DNA of 64,000 bases from Sodalis praecaptivus (GTDB lineage: Bacteria > Pseudomonadota > Gammaproteobacteria > Enterobacterales > Enterobacteriaceae). Of this stretch, positions 10,759-20,469 are shown piece by piece. The stretch's first letter is position 1; each line of letters starts with the position of its first letter. Below the pieces are notes generated by a model. That model saw only the letters and a program-made list of their open reading frames with translations, had not been told where the DNA came from and did no database searches. The DNA is taken from positions 2,418,001 through 2,482,000 of the forward strand of contig NZ_CP006569.1 in assembly GCF_000517425.1 (NCBI RefSeq). The letters run 5' to 3'. The translations under genes and the position numbers were made by a program.

Positions 10759-11615
10759 TGACACGCCAGTGGCCGGCCCCGGCCAAGCTTAATCTGTTTT
10801 TGTATGTTACCGGCCGCCGCGCCGACGGTTACCATCTGTTGCAAACGCTGTTTCAGTTTCTTGATTATGGCGACACGCTCAGCATTACCCCGACCGTCGA
10901 CGGCCGCATCCGCCTGCTGAACCCGGTCGCGGGCGTGGCGGAGGAGGATAACCTCATCGTTCGCGCCGCCCGGCTGTTGCAGCGCCATTGCTGGGCAACC
11001 GATGACCCCGCCGCGCCGGGGGCGGATATCCGCCTTGAAAAAGTGCTACCAATGGGCGGTGGGCTCGGGGGTGGGTCTTCCGATGCCGCCACCGTGCTGG
11101 TGGCGCTCAACGCCCAGTGGAATTGCGGCTTGACGCTGGCCACCCTGGCGCGGCTGGGGCTGACGCTCGGCGCCGATGTGCCGGTGTTCGTTCACGGCGA
11201 GGCGGCGTTCGCCGAAGGCATCGGCGAACGGCTTACGCCGGCTGCCCCGGCGGAGAAATGGTATCTGGTGGCGGTGCCGCCGGTGAGTATTGCCACGCCG
11301 CGCATTTTCGGCGATCCTGAGCTGCGAAGAGACGCGCCGCCGCGCTCGCTCGCCGCGCTTATGGCCGCCCCTTTTCAGAATGATTGTGAGCCGATCGCAA
11401 GAAAACATTTTTCCGCGGTTGAACAGCATCTTTCATGGCTGTTAGAATACGCGCCGTCGCGACTGACTGGCACAGGCGCTTGTGTATTTGCCGAATTCGA
11501 TACCGAGGCCGCCGCCCGTCAGGTTTTATCGCAGGCCCCGGCATGGATGCGCGGTTTTGTAGCCCGAGGCGTTAACGTTTCCCCGCTGCACCGCGCGTTG
11601 TCAGGGGCGCAATGA
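10758..11615 (+). CDS. ispE: 4-diphosphocytidyl-2-C-methyl-D-erythritol kinase
   Basis: IspE phosphorylates CDP-methylerythritol with ATP in the methylerythritol-phosphate route to isoprenoids. The 285-residue GHMP kinase starts [17 protein letters not shown], has the ATP-binding glycine loop [15 protein letters not shown] near residues 95-110, and the C-terminal [11 protein letters not shown] segment. It is translationally coupled to lolB and precedes prs, the standard enterobacterial order. Confidence 0.96.
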   Translation: MTRQWPAPAKLNLFLYVTGRRADGYHLLQTLFQFLDYGDTLSITPTVDGRIRLLNPVAGVAEEDNLIVRAARLLQRHCWATDDPAAPGADIRLEKVLPMGGGLGGGSSDAATVLVALNAQWNCGLTLATLARLGLTLGADVPVFVHGEAAFAEGIGERLTPAAPAEKWYLVAVPPVSIATPRIFGDPELRRDAPPRSLAALMAAPFQNDCEPIARKHFSAVEQHLSWLLEYAPSRLTGTGACVFAEFDTEAAARQVLSQAPAWMRGFVARGVNVSPLHRALSGAQ

Positions 11616-11635
11616 GCCGCCCGACGGCGGTCTGA

Positions 11636-12682
<1,047 letters not shown>

Positions 12683-12690
12683 TCCCCCTG

Positions 12691-12719
12691 CCGCGCGCTG
12701 CCCGTTCCCGGGCGCGCGG
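12691..12719. terminator. GC-rich hairpin after prs
   Basis: Arms CCGCGCGC (12691-12698) and GCGCGCGG (12712-12719) are perfectly complementary with a 13-nt loop, 8 bp after the prs stop. There is no T run, so it may be a 3' stabilising structure or a weak terminator. Confidence 0.4.
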
Positions 12720-13016
12720 CCGCGCGGCGCAGCATCGTTACCGCGCTTCGCTAAGCCTTCGCGGCTTGATTAAGCCAACGCGTTTCGTTGAACGATTACC
12801 AGTCGCTCAACCACTGCGCTTGCATGAAAAGCACAGACTGTTTATTGCCTACCGCAAGATTCGCCTAAGCTTCACCCATTGCCCGAACGCAGTACGGGTC
12901 GGCAAAATCTGGGATGATGGGCCGCAGAGAAGCCACTCGCTTGTTCAGGCAAGGTCGCGCGTTACGGTCGTCGTGCCGCAGCGTCAGGTCAGTCTGCCCT
13001 CCCGCGGCATTACGGG
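12720..13016. other. Spacer where E. coli has dauA
   Basis: The region between prs and ychH holds no supported gene; an 84-codon frame at 12766-13020 is not protein-like. In E. coli dauA occupies this position, but no trace of it was recognised here. Confidence 0.5.
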
Positions 13017-13295
13017 TTAATGGTAGCGGGCGTTATGGTTTTTTTGGCAGCGCGCATCAAAGCGGCGGTGCCACCAGTACCTGTCGGAGATTTCCTCGTG
13101 ACCGCCCATGCGCGCGCCCGCGAGCCATAGCAGCGCGCCGACAAAGATGCCCATTATGCCGCCGCTGGCCATCAAATTGGGCATGTGGATTTGGGGCAAT
13201 TGATTGAGCACCGATACGGCGATACTGGCAACCATAAGTATCATCCCCGCGCCCATGAGGCTATTGCCGACCAGCATTGCTGATTTACGTCTCAT
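13017..13295 (-). CDS. ychH: YchH family stress-linked membrane protein
   Basis: A 92-residue inner-membrane protein with two hydrophobic segments, matching E. coli YchH (also 92 residues). Matching parts are LLGN/LVGNSLMGAG near the start, SVLNQLPQIHMPN in the middle, GIFVGALLWLAGARMGGHE and DRYWWHRRFD near the end. The ATG at 13295 has a perfect AGGAGGTG ribosome-binding site; a GTG- or ATG-type extension upstream is unneeded. It is divergent from pth. A CRP-like site lies about 105 bp upstream. Confidence 0.88.
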   Translation of the reverse strand: MRRKSAMLVGNSLMGAGMILMVASIAVSVLNQLPQIHMPNLMASGGIMGIFVGALLWLAGARMGGHEEISDRYWWHRRFDARCQKNHNARYH

Positions 13296-13399
13296 GTTAC
13301 ACCTCCTGATTGTCCGTACAGACGCCCTGCTCGGCGTCATTCCTTTCGCTAACTATTTCTTTCACTGATTAAAGTATAGCCAGAGTTGATCCCTCACCT

Positions 13400-13415
13400 T
13401 GTGGTGACGATCACA
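13400..13415 (-). promoter_or_regulatory. CRP binding site upstream of ychH
   Basis: TGTGG-TGACGA-TCACA matches the CRP consensus TGTGA-N6-TCACA at nine of ten conserved positions. It is centred about 112 bp before the ychH start and 128 bp before pth. ychH is known as a CRP-activated gene in E. coli, which fits. The assignment to ychH and not pth is inferred. Confidence 0.6.
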
Positions 13416-13535
13416 GACTATTGAATAAATCACACAAATCGGGGCGATCCGCGACATCGTCGGCGGGCCGTTGATTTGAAAAGCCTTGCCCCGGCGGAGT
13501 AAACTAGCGCGCAAACCGCCAGATGAGACCAAGAC

Positions 13536-14120
13536 GTGACGATCAAATTAATTGTAGGCCTGGCCAATCCCGGCGCCGAGTACGCCGCAACCCGCCACAA
13601 TGCCGGCGCCTGGTATGTCGAGTTACTGGCAGAGCGCTACCGGCAAACGTTAAAAGAGGAAAGCAAATTTTACGGCTACACCGGCCGTCTGACCCTCGGC
13701 GGCAACGATGTCCGCCTGCTGGTCCCAACGACCTTTATGAATCTCAGCGGCAAAGCGGTAGCGGCGATGGCCACCTTTTACCGCATCGCACCGGAAGAGA
13801 TTCTGGTAGCGCACGATGAACTGGATCTGTTGCCCGGCAGCGCCCGGCTAAAGCTGGGGGGTGGGCATGGCGGCCATAATGGCCTGAAAGACATTATTAA
13901 CCGCCTGGGCAACAATCCCCTATTCCACCGCCTGCGCATCGGCATTGGCCATCCCGGCGACAAAAATAAAGTGGTGGGCTTTGTGCTCGGCAAACCGCCC
14001 GCGGCGGAATTACAGCTGATTGATGGTGCTATCGATGAAGCGGTGCGCTGTACGGAGATTCTTATCACCCAGGATGCCGCGAAGGCCATGAATCGCCTGC
14101 ATGCTTACCGGCCCGGTTAA
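13536..14120 (+). CDS. pth: Peptidyl-tRNA hydrolase
   Basis: Pth cleaves the ester bond of peptidyl-tRNAs that drop off the ribosome and so recycles tRNA. The 194-residue length equals E. coli Pth. The start is GTG at 13536, as in E. coli. The catalytic histidine region [15 protein letters not shown] (His about residue 20), [20 protein letters not shown] and [13 protein letters not shown] are all intact. It is followed 114 bp later by ychF. Confidence 0.97.
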   Translation: MTIKLIVGLANPGAEYAATRHNAGAWYVELLAERYRQTLKEESKFYGYTGRLTLGGNDVRLLVPTTFMNLSGKAVAAMATFYRIAPEEILVAHDELDLLPGSARLKLGGGHGGHNGLKDIINRLGNNPLFHRLRIGIGHPGDKNKVVGFVLGKPPAAELQLIDGAIDEAVRCTEILITQDAAKAMNRLHAYRPG

Positions 14121-14234
14121 ACGCCAGGCGTCGAGTAATGCGCGGATTCTGTGTATAATGAACGTTTAGAGTGATCTTATGCCGGCATTGGCATTTAACC
14201 GGCTGATAATAGAGCTATTTAAGGTAAAATAACC

Positions 14235-15326
14235 ATGGGTTTCAAATGCGGTATTGTCGGGTTGCCTAACGTGGGCAAATCCACCCTGTTTAATGCGCTG
14301 ACCAAGGCGGGCATTGAAGCGGCGAACTTCCCGTTTTGTACCATCGAGCCTAATACCGGCGTGGTGCCGATGCCCGATCCGCGCATGGATCAGCTGGCGG
14401 AAATCGTCAAACCGCAGCGTATCGTGCCGACCACCATGGAGTTTGTCGATATCGCCGGTCTAGTGAAAGGCGCGTCCAAAGGGGAAGGATTGGGCAACCA
14501 GTTTTTGACCAATATCCGTGAAACCGAAGCGATCGGCCATGTTGTGCGCTGCTTTGAAAACGACAATATTATTCATGTGGCGGGGAAAGTCGATCCGGCA
14601 GAGGACATCGACGTCATTAACACCGAGCTGGCCCTGTCCGATTTGGAAGCGTGCGAACGCGCCATCCACCGGGTGCAAAAACGTGCCAAAGGTGGCGACA
14701 AGGATGCCAAGCTGGAGCTGTCGGCGCTGGAAAAATGTCTTCCTCATCTGAGCAATGCCGGCATGCTGCGCACGCTTGATCTGTCGAGCGATGAGAAAAG
14801 CGCTATCCGTTATCTCAGCTTTCTGACGCTTAAACCGACGATGTACATCGCCAATGTGAATGAAGACGGTTTTGACAATAATCCTTATTTGGATAAGGTG
14901 CGCGCTATCGCCGCGGCCGAGGGATCGGTGGTGGTCGCGGTTTGCGCCGCGGTGGAATCGGATATCGCCGAACTCGACGAAGAAGAGCGCGATGAATTCA
15001 TGGCGGAATTGGGTCTTGACGAGCCGGGCTTGAACCGCGTCATTCGCGCCGGCTATGAACTGTTGAATCTGCAAACTTATTTCACCGCCGGTGTCAAAGA
15101 AGTGCGCGCCTGGACCATCCCGGTGGGCGCTACCGCGCCGCAGGCGGCCGGCAAAATTCACACCGATTTTGAAAAGGGCTTTATCCGCGCCCAGACCATT
15201 TCTTTTGCCGATTTCATTACCTATAAAGGAGAGCAAGGCGCCAAAGAGGCCGGCAAAATGCGCTCCGAAGGGAAAGAGTATGTGGTTAAAGACGGCGACG
15301 TGATGAATTTCCTGTTCAACGTCTAA
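14235..15326 (+). CDS. ychF: Ribosome-binding ATPase YchF/EngD
   Basis: YchF is a P-loop protein of the OBG family that prefers ATP to GTP, binds the ribosome and modulates translation and the oxidative-stress response. The 363-residue protein has the Walker [18 protein letters not shown], the switch [28 protein letters not shown], and a C-terminal TGS domain ([19 protein letters not shown]). Length equals E. coli YchF. A strong terminator follows about 50 bp downstream. Confidence 0.97.
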   Translation: MGFKCGIVGLPNVGKSTLFNALTKAGIEAANFPFCTIEPNTGVVPMPDPRMDQLAEIVKPQRIVPTTMEFVDIAGLVKGASKGEGLGNQFLTNIRETEAIGHVVRCFENDNIIHVAGKVDPAEDIDVINTELALSDLEACERAIHRVQKRAKGGDKDAKLELSALEKCLPHLSNAGMLRTLDLSSDEKSAIRYLSFLTLKPTMYIANVNEDGFDNNPYLDKVRAIAAAEGSVVVAVCAAVESDIAELDEEERDEFMAELGLDEPGLNRVIRAGYELLNLQTYFTAGVKEVRAWTIPVGATAPQAAGKIHTDFEKGFIRAQTISFADFITYKGEQGAKEAGKMRSEGKEYVVKDGDVMNFLFNV

Positions 15327-15375
15327 ATAAAATTCGTTGTCTCATGAGGTTGGATGCCGTCTCATGAAAACCATC

Positions 15376-15404
15376 AAAATCCACGCAATGACGTGGATTT
15401 TTTT
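15376..15404 (+). terminator. Rho-independent terminator after ychF
   Basis: A 10-bp perfect stem (AAAATCCACG at 15376-15385 with CGTGGATTTT at 15392-15401), a 6-nt loop and further T residues form a classical terminator. Two other hairpins in the window, near 35.7 and 41.7 kb, share this stem sequence. Confidence 0.85.
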
Positions 15405-15433
15405 GGTCCCCTGTGGCTAACGCATTAGGGATA

Positions 15434-15655
15434 ATTACTCACTTATTCAATTACTCAATTACTCAATTACTCGATTACTCGATTACTCGATTTTTCAATT
15501 ACTCAATTACTCGATTTTTCAATCAATTAATTACTCAATTGCTCGATTATTCAATCACTTCATTACTTAATCACTCAATTGCTCAATCACTCCATTGATC
15601 ATTGATTTACTTACTCACTCAGCTATCTATTCATACACTTGTTCACTTATTCAAC
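15434..15655. repeat. 8-bp AT-rich microsatellite
   Basis: The unit ATTACTCA/ATTACTCG repeats nearly perfectly from about 15434 to 15530 and then degenerates through variants such as ATTTTTCA, ATTGCTCA and AATCACTC to about 15655. It lies between the ychF terminator and the microcompartment locus and is non-coding. Confidence 0.9.
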
Positions 15656-15734
15656 CCGCTGCCCCACGTCCCGTCATCGCCCGTGGCGGACTTATCCCTT
15701 TGAGCAATTTTTTGGCAGTCTGCGGCTAATGCTT

Positions 15735-15882
15735 GCCCTCTACGTTGTCGGCGCAAACAAGGCGCAACGGCGCATATCAAAGATATGGATGTCCATGCGT
15801 TTGGGTGCCCTGTACGTTGCCGGCGCAGCCACGGCGCAACAGCTCATATCAAAGGTATGGATGTCCATGCGTTTGGGTGCCC
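15735..15882. repeat. 72-bp direct repeat, two copies
   Basis: Two adjacent 72-bp units share TACGTTG, GGCGCAAC, CATATCAAA and ATGGATGTCCATGCG, with 70-bp cores at 15741-15810 and 15813-15882. ATGGATGTCCAT inside each unit is near-palindromic. No coding function is seen. Confidence 0.85.
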
Positions 15883-16145
15883 ACAGCGCGGTGATTACAC
15901 CGTGTCGATTATTCGACGCACGCCCCGAAAGCTAATACCTGCCTGGTCACCCGCGAGACTTTTTCTGCCCCTTTTCCCTCGCCCTGTATTTTTTTGTCAG
16001 TCACCTGTCACGACAACAACATAATCCTGCCTATGCACAACCACGGCTAGCGTCTTCATATCGCACCTGTGACACCATCCAATCTCTTTTCATGCCCGGC
16101 GTTTGCATGTCGGCACTCTGTAGCAAGGGATAAGGTAGTCGAGAA
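15883..16145. other. Leader region of the microcompartment operon
   Basis: This non-coding stretch separates the repeats from the first gene of the BMC locus and must hold its promoter if transcription does not read in from upstream. No convincing CRP or FNR site was found. A purine-rich AAGG lies about 12 bp before the ATG at 16146. Confidence 0.45.
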
Positions 16146-17261
16146 ATGGCGAGCTATTTTTTTTCCATTCCAAAAGTATATTTTGGCGAAGATGCCATTA
16201 AAGCATTACGCCAGTTAGATCATAAAAAGGTAGGGATTGTCACCGACAGTTTTATGGCGACTTCGGGTAAAGCTCGCTATTTGATCGGTGAAATGCCGCA
16301 GGCCTCAGTGTCGATTTTCAGCGACGTAAAACCCGATCCCAGCGTTGAGATCCTGCAGGCAGGTGCGGCCCAATTTAAAGCCTTCAAACCGGACGCCATT
16401 ATTGCGCTGGGAGGCGGTTCATCACTCGATGCCGCAAAAGGGATCAAAGCCACGCTGGAAGAATATTTCCCGGGCCATGCGATTGTCCTTATTGCCATCC
16501 CCACCACCAGCGGGTCCGGCTCAGAGGTCACCTCCTATGCCATTATTTCCGATCCGCAAAATGGCCGAAAATATCCCCTGATTGCCGAGGAACTGGTTCC
16601 CGATTACGCCATCCTGGATCCGCACCTGGTGTTATCGGTTCCCCGTCAGGTCGCGGTCGATACCGGCATGGATGTACTGACGCATGCGATTGAAGCGTTG
16701 GTCTCCTCCGGTGCAAATGACTTTAGCGATGCATTGGCGGAAAAAGCGATTGCGCTAACCTGGCAATACTTGCCCGCTATTTTCCAGGATGAGAAAGACA
16801 TTCTGGCCCGCACGCATATGCACAATGCCTCCTGCATGGCCGGAATGGCGTTTAACTCTGCTGGACTGGGGCTGGTGCACGGCCTGGCACACGCCATCGG
16901 CGGTATGTTGCATATACCCCATGGCAAAATTAACGCCATGTTGCTTCCCTTCGTTATTGACTGGAATGCTCGCCATGCCCCGCATGCGCTACCGCGTTAC
17001 CTAAAATGTGCCGCCATCATGGGTATTCAGACCGGCACACAAAAACCCACCCTGAATGCCCTGATAGACCGTATCAGAGAGATGAATCAACGTTTTGGCA
17101 TTCCCGCTACGTTACGAGATCTGGGTAAAGATCTCGCTGATTTCGAGTCTTTGCGCCAGTCGCTAATCAGCGCCGCGTTAGCGGATGGCTGCACCGCGTC
17201 AAATCCTTGTCAGCCTACCGCCGCAGATGTGGATCTGCTACTGACACACATTGCCGGCTAG
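16146..17261 (+). CDS. Iron-containing alcohol dehydrogenase (BMC, PduQ/EutG-like)
   Basis: A group III iron-dependent alcohol dehydrogenase of 371 residues. In a diol microcompartment this type reduces part of the propionaldehyde to 1-propanol and recycles NADH to NAD+ for the aldehyde dehydrogenase. Visible are the NAD-binding GGGSSLDAAKG, PTTSGSGSEVT, and the metal-binding histidine region GLVHGLAHAIGG-LHIPHG. It is the first gene of the + strand BMC cluster. Exact substrate is inferred from context; EutG-, PduQ- and CutO-type enzymes are close relatives. Confidence 0.88.
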   Translation: MASYFFSIPKVYFGEDAIKALRQLDHKKVGIVTDSFMATSGKARYLIGEMPQASVSIFSDVKPDPSVEILQAGAAQFKAFKPDAIIALGGGSSLDAAKGIKATLEEYFPGHAIVLIAIPTTSGSGSEVTSYAIISDPQNGRKYPLIAEELVPDYAILDPHLVLSVPRQVAVDTGMDVLTHAIEALVSSGANDFSDALAEKAIALTWQYLPAIFQDEKDILARTHMHNASCMAGMAFNSAGLGLVHGLAHAIGGMLHIPHGKINAMLLPFVIDWNARHAPHALPRYLKCAAIMGIQTGTQKPTLNALIDRIREMNQRFGIPATLRDLGKDLADFESLRQSLISAALADGCTASNPCQPTAADVDLLLTHIAG

Positions 17262-17386
17262 AACTGGACAGGTTTGTCCTTTGCTCACCGGGCGGTCAAA
17301 AAAGTCCTGTGTGACGGCAAAAAGCCCAGCGCGGGGCAATATATTCTGGATAGTGCTCCCTTTATCATTTTCAGGTCGTTGACGTT

Positions 17387-18079
17387 ATGAATCACAACCA
17401 GCAGCAAGCCGAATGGATTACCCAACAGATTATTCAGGAACTCGCGACCCGCGACAGCCGGTTTAGTCGCCCGGAACCACCGAGAGCGCAGACACTGGAA
17501 ATCCCCGTCGGTATTTCCAATCGCCATGTGCATTTGAGTCGGGAAGATATGGACGCCCTATTCGGCTACGGTTCCACCCTCACCCGCATGAAAGCGGTAA
17601 AACAGCCTGGCCAGTTTGCCGCCGAAGAGACCGTGACTCTGCGCGGCCCCAAGGGTGAATTAACCAAAGTGCGCGTGCTCGGTCCGCTGCGCAGCGCGAC
17701 CCAAATCGAAATTTCTGTTTCCGATGGCTTTGTTCTGGGCGTGAAAGCGCCCGTCAGAATGTCAGGTGATCTGCAGGACTCACCAGGCATTGACCTCATC
17801 GGTCCCCGAGGACGGGTTACAACAACGGGTGGCGCAATCATCGCCTGGCGACATATCCATATAGCACCCGCCGAAGCGGAACAATACGGTCTGCGCGACG
17901 GGATGGAGATCGATGTTCGTATCGATGGCCATCGTGGCGGCATTTTGAGCCATGTTGTCGTGCGCGTGAGCGCCGATGCCGTTCTGGAAATGCATATCGA
18001 CGTAGAAGAGGCCAATGGTTTTGGCCTACGCAATGGCGATTGCGTCAAGCGCGTTCTGACGGAGTGCTCTTATGGCTGA
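17387..18079 (+). CDS. pduL: Phosphotransacylase PduL
   Basis: PduL converts acyl-CoA (propionyl-CoA or acetyl-CoA) plus phosphate to acyl-phosphate and CoA, recycling CoA inside the microcompartment. The 230-residue protein has the two PduL beta-barrel halves with zinc-binding histidines in SNRHVHLS (about residue 48) and WRHIHIAPAEAEQYGL (about residue 160). The first 20 residues (NQQQAEWITQQIIQELA) form an amphipathic helix followed by a proline-rich linker, the layout of a shell-targeting peptide. The stop overlaps the start of the next gene by 8 bp. Confidence 0.92.
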   Translation: MNHNQQQAEWITQQIIQELATRDSRFSRPEPPRAQTLEIPVGISNRHVHLSREDMDALFGYGSTLTRMKAVKQPGQFAAEETVTLRGPKGELTKVRVLGPLRSATQIEISVSDGFVLGVKAPVRMSGDLQDSPGIDLIGPRGRVTTTGGAIIAWRHIHIAPAEAEQYGLRDGMEIDVRIDGHRGGILSHVVVRVSADAVLEMHIDVEEANGFGLRNGDCVKRVLTECSYG

Positions 18080-18890
18080 CAGCCCAGAGATCCGCCGCTT
18101 ACGGGACCTGGCAGAAAAGATCACAAGCGGCGACTGCCGGCCCTGCCAGGGCGCATTGAAAGTGGGAGTCGATCCGGGTACGGCAAATATCGCCTTAGTC
18201 GTGCTGGATGAAGAAGACAACCCGGTAGCCGGTATCAGCCATCCTTCCCGCGCAGTGAAAGATGGCGTAGTGGTGGACTTTCTCACGGCCAGCCGGGTGG
18301 TCAGCAGCCTGAAGGCGACGCTGGAGAAACGGCTAAACAGAACCCTCACCCATGCGGCAACCGCTATCCCGCCGGGTATCCTCCCTGGCAATACCAAAGT
18401 GATTATCAACATGGTGGAAGCTGCCGGATTTGAGGTGACCGAGATCGTAGATGAACCCGTGGCAGCAGCCCGAGCGCTAAACATACGCGACGGTGCGGTG
18501 GTTGATGTCGGGGGCGGCACCACCGGAATAAGTATTCTGCGTGAGGGTAACGTCATCTTCAGCGCTGACGAGCCGACCGGCGGCAACCTTATGACGTTGG
18601 TCCTCGCCGGGGCGCTGGGTATCTCCTTTGCCGACGCGGAAGAGATGAAGAGAGCGCCCGAACATGAAGAACAGGTCTTCGCCATAGTGCGCCCGGTGGC
18701 GGAAAAAATGGCCCATTTGGCGGCCGGATGGCTGGCGCATTATCCGGCGGAGGTGCTCTATCTGGTGGGCGGGGCAAGTAGCTTTTATCAGTTTGCGGAT
18801 GTCTTTCGCCAAACGACTGGCAAGCGGGTGATTCAGGCGGCGCACCCGCTTTTCGTCACCCCTCTTGGCATTGCGCTGCACAGCCACTGA
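18072..18890 (+). CDS. EutJ-like Hsp70/actin-fold chaperone
   Basis: A 272-residue ATPase-fold protein of the EutJ family found in ethanolamine, choline and diol microcompartment loci; a chaperone or reactivase role is suspected but unproven. Visible nucleotide-binding motifs are VGVDPGTANIALVVLD (phosphate 1) and VVDVGGGTTGISIL (phosphate 2), with VDEPVAAARAL between them and VGGASSFYQF near the end. It is translationally coupled to pduL by an 8-bp overlap. Confidence 0.88.
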   Translation: MADSPEIRRLRDLAEKITSGDCRPCQGALKVGVDPGTANIALVVLDEEDNPVAGISHPSRAVKDGVVVDFLTASRVVSSLKATLEKRLNRTLTHAATAIPPGILPGNTKVIINMVEAAGFEVTEIVDEPVAAARALNIRDGAVVDVGGGTTGISILREGNVIFSADEPTGGNLMTLVLAGALGISFADAEEMKRAPEHEEQVFAIVRPVAEKMAHLAAGWLAHYPAEVLYLVGGASSFYQFADVFRQTTGKRVIQAAHPLFVTPLGIALHSH

Positions 18891-18901
18891 GAAGGAAAAC
18901 G

Positions 18902-19630
18902 ATGGACTCGCAACGACTCTCATACCTGCTCGACACCCTGATTGAAGACCTTCTGAAACAACGCAGATTGCGCTTGCAGACGCCAAATAAAATGATGCAC
19001 GTGATATTAAGCGGGGAAGATCTTAGATCACTGCCGGCGACCCTGGCGTGTCTAAGCGCCCTGGACCGTTGTGGCTATTTGTTGGACATGGTGTTTTCCC
19101 ACAGCGCCAGCCAATCATCATTGCGATCCGCCTGCCTAGAGGCACTGGCCCAACGTGGCATTAATGTGAAGTGCGGGAGTGAGCAGGAACCGCCGGTGGG
19201 TGAGCCCTGCGGTAACGTCTATTTTCCGGCGCTGTCTAGCAATAGCCTGAGCAAAATCGCTCTGGGTATCCGCGATAACCTGGTCTGTCGATGGGCATTT
19301 TATGCGCTCTGCATGAAAAAAACGGCCATCGTCACGCTCAATGCCGAATGCCAGCCCGAGCAAAACAGTGCGCTACCGCAGGCATTGCGGGCACGCCTTG
19401 CGCATTATGCCGCCACGCTTGTGGAATATGGCTTCACCGTGATAGGCCAGCACACGCCGGGTCCCGATCATACACCCTTAGTCCATGCCCATAAGCCGTT
19501 GGTCACCCTTTGCGACGTACGCCAGTATCAGAAAGGGCAGACACTCTATATCGCCACCGGCACGCTAATTACTCCCGCAGCCCGTGATGAAATTCGGGAC
19601 CGCGGCCTCATCATTGTTCACGGTCACTAG
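18902..19630 (+). CDS. BMC-associated flavoprotein-like protein
   Basis: A 242-residue soluble protein. Its central part (VYFPALSSNSLSKIALGIRDNL) and its end (TPAARDEIRDRGLIIV) resemble the flavoprotein-domain proteins found in glycyl-radical microcompartment loci, which may bind FMN. The match is from memory and has not been searched. It starts 12 bp after the EutJ-like gene with GAAGGAAAAC as ribosome-binding site and is followed 8 bp later by the pentamer gene. Function within the compartment is unknown; an electron-transfer role is only a guess. Confidence 0.6.
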   Translation: MDSQRLSYLLDTLIEDLLKQRRLRLQTPNKMMHVILSGEDLRSLPATLACLSALDRCGYLLDMVFSHSASQSSLRSACLEALAQRGINVKCGSEQEPPVGEPCGNVYFPALSSNSLSKIALGIRDNLVCRWAFYALCMKKTAIVTLNAECQPEQNSALPQALRARLAHYAATLVEYGFTVIGQHTPGPDHTPLVHAHKPLVTLCDVRQYQKGQTLYIATGTLITPAARDEIRDRGLIIVHGH

Positions 19631-19638
19631 GAGGACAC

Positions 19639-19911
19639 ATGTATCTGGCAAAGGTAACCGGTGCGTTAGTTTCAACCACCAAACACGCTTCGCTTAATGG
19701 CGCAAAATTGCTCATTGTCGCTCGCCTGGATGAACATTATCGCCCCACGGGCACCGCGCAAGTTGCCGTGGACTTTGTCGGTGCAGGTAATGGGGAAACG
19801 GTGATCGTGACGACCGGCAGTTCCGCGCGCATGAGTACCAGTAAAGAACATTCCGTCATTGATGCTGCTGTTGTCGGCATTGTCGATTCGCTCGATTTTA
19901 ACGGTCAGTAG
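19639..19911 (+). CDS. BMC vertex pentamer (EutN/CcmL family)
   Basis: A 90-residue BMC-P protein that caps the twelve vertices of the polyhedral shell. The family pattern is clear: MYLAKVTGALVSTTKH at the start, GAKLLIVARLD, VDFVGAGNGETVIVTTGSSAR in the middle and AVVGIVDSL at the end. The ribosome-binding site GGAGG lies 5 bp upstream. Its stop (19909-19911) overlaps an in-frame GTG of the next gene's longer frame. Confidence 0.93.
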   Translation: MYLAKVTGALVSTTKHASLNGAKLLIVARLDEHYRPTGTAQVAVDFVGAGNGETVIVTTGSSARMSTSKEHSVIDAAVVGIVDSLDFNGQ

Positions 19912-19931
19912 TGTCCGCGCGAGGAAACCCC

Positions 19932-20447
19932 ATGCTCCCTGATCACAATGCTGAACTGGAACACCGTATTACTTTGGCCATTGCGCGTCAGTTATCCCCG
20001 CGCCACCGCGCCCTGAGTCTGGCGGACGCCGCGCTGCTGGCGAAATATGCCATCGACGCCGCAGATGAAGCTAACGTACCCATCGTTTTCAGTCTGGTGG
20101 ATGCCTGTGGTCAGCAGCGTTACTTCTTTAGCATGGATAACGCCCTACTCATCAGCCATACGCTGGCGGGACAAAAAGCCTGGACGGCGGTGGCATTGAA
20201 AATGCCGACACACAAACTGGCAGCACAAGTGCAGCCTGGCGCCAGCCTGTATGGCCTACAAAACAACGCGGGGATTTGCTGCTTTGGCGGCGGATTGCCC
20301 TGCTGGTCAGGCGGCGAACTGCTCGGCGCTATCGGCATCAGCGGCGGTACGGTGGAAGAAGATATTGCTATCGCCAGTGCGGTGCTAACGCGTTTCAGTC
20401 TTGAGCAATTCTCCCTCACCCCTTTTAACGCATCGTTGTCAAAATGA
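19932..20447 (+). CDS. GlcG/HbpS-like (PduO C-domain type) protein
   Basis: A 171-residue protein of the GlcG/HbpS family, a haem- or cobalamin-binding fold also found as the C-terminal domain of PduO and in many microcompartment loci. Typical segments are AADEANVPIVFSLVDACGQQ, HTLAGQKAWTAVALKMPT, and GGLPCWSGGELLGAIGISGGT. Start ATG at 19932 is preferred over the GTG at 19911 because GAGGA lies 6-10 bp upstream. Its role in a B12-independent pathway is unclear. Confidence 0.8.
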   Translation: MLPDHNAELEHRITLAIARQLSPRHRALSLADAALLAKYAIDAADEANVPIVFSLVDACGQQRYFFSMDNALLISHTLAGQKAWTAVALKMPTHKLAAQVQPGASLYGLQNNAGICCFGGGLPCWSGGELLGAIGISGGTVEEDIAIASAVLTRFSLEQFSLTPFNASLSK

Positions 20448-20469
20448 AAAAAGACAGACAGAGGTCATT

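Noticed and set aside
12766-13020. 84-codon frame between prs and ychH
   Set aside because: It runs into the 3' end of ychH on the other strand, has no ribosome-binding site and no family match.
14460-15236. 258-codon minus-strand frame opposite ychF
   Set aside because: It lies fully antisense to the conserved ychF gene and has no family resemblance.
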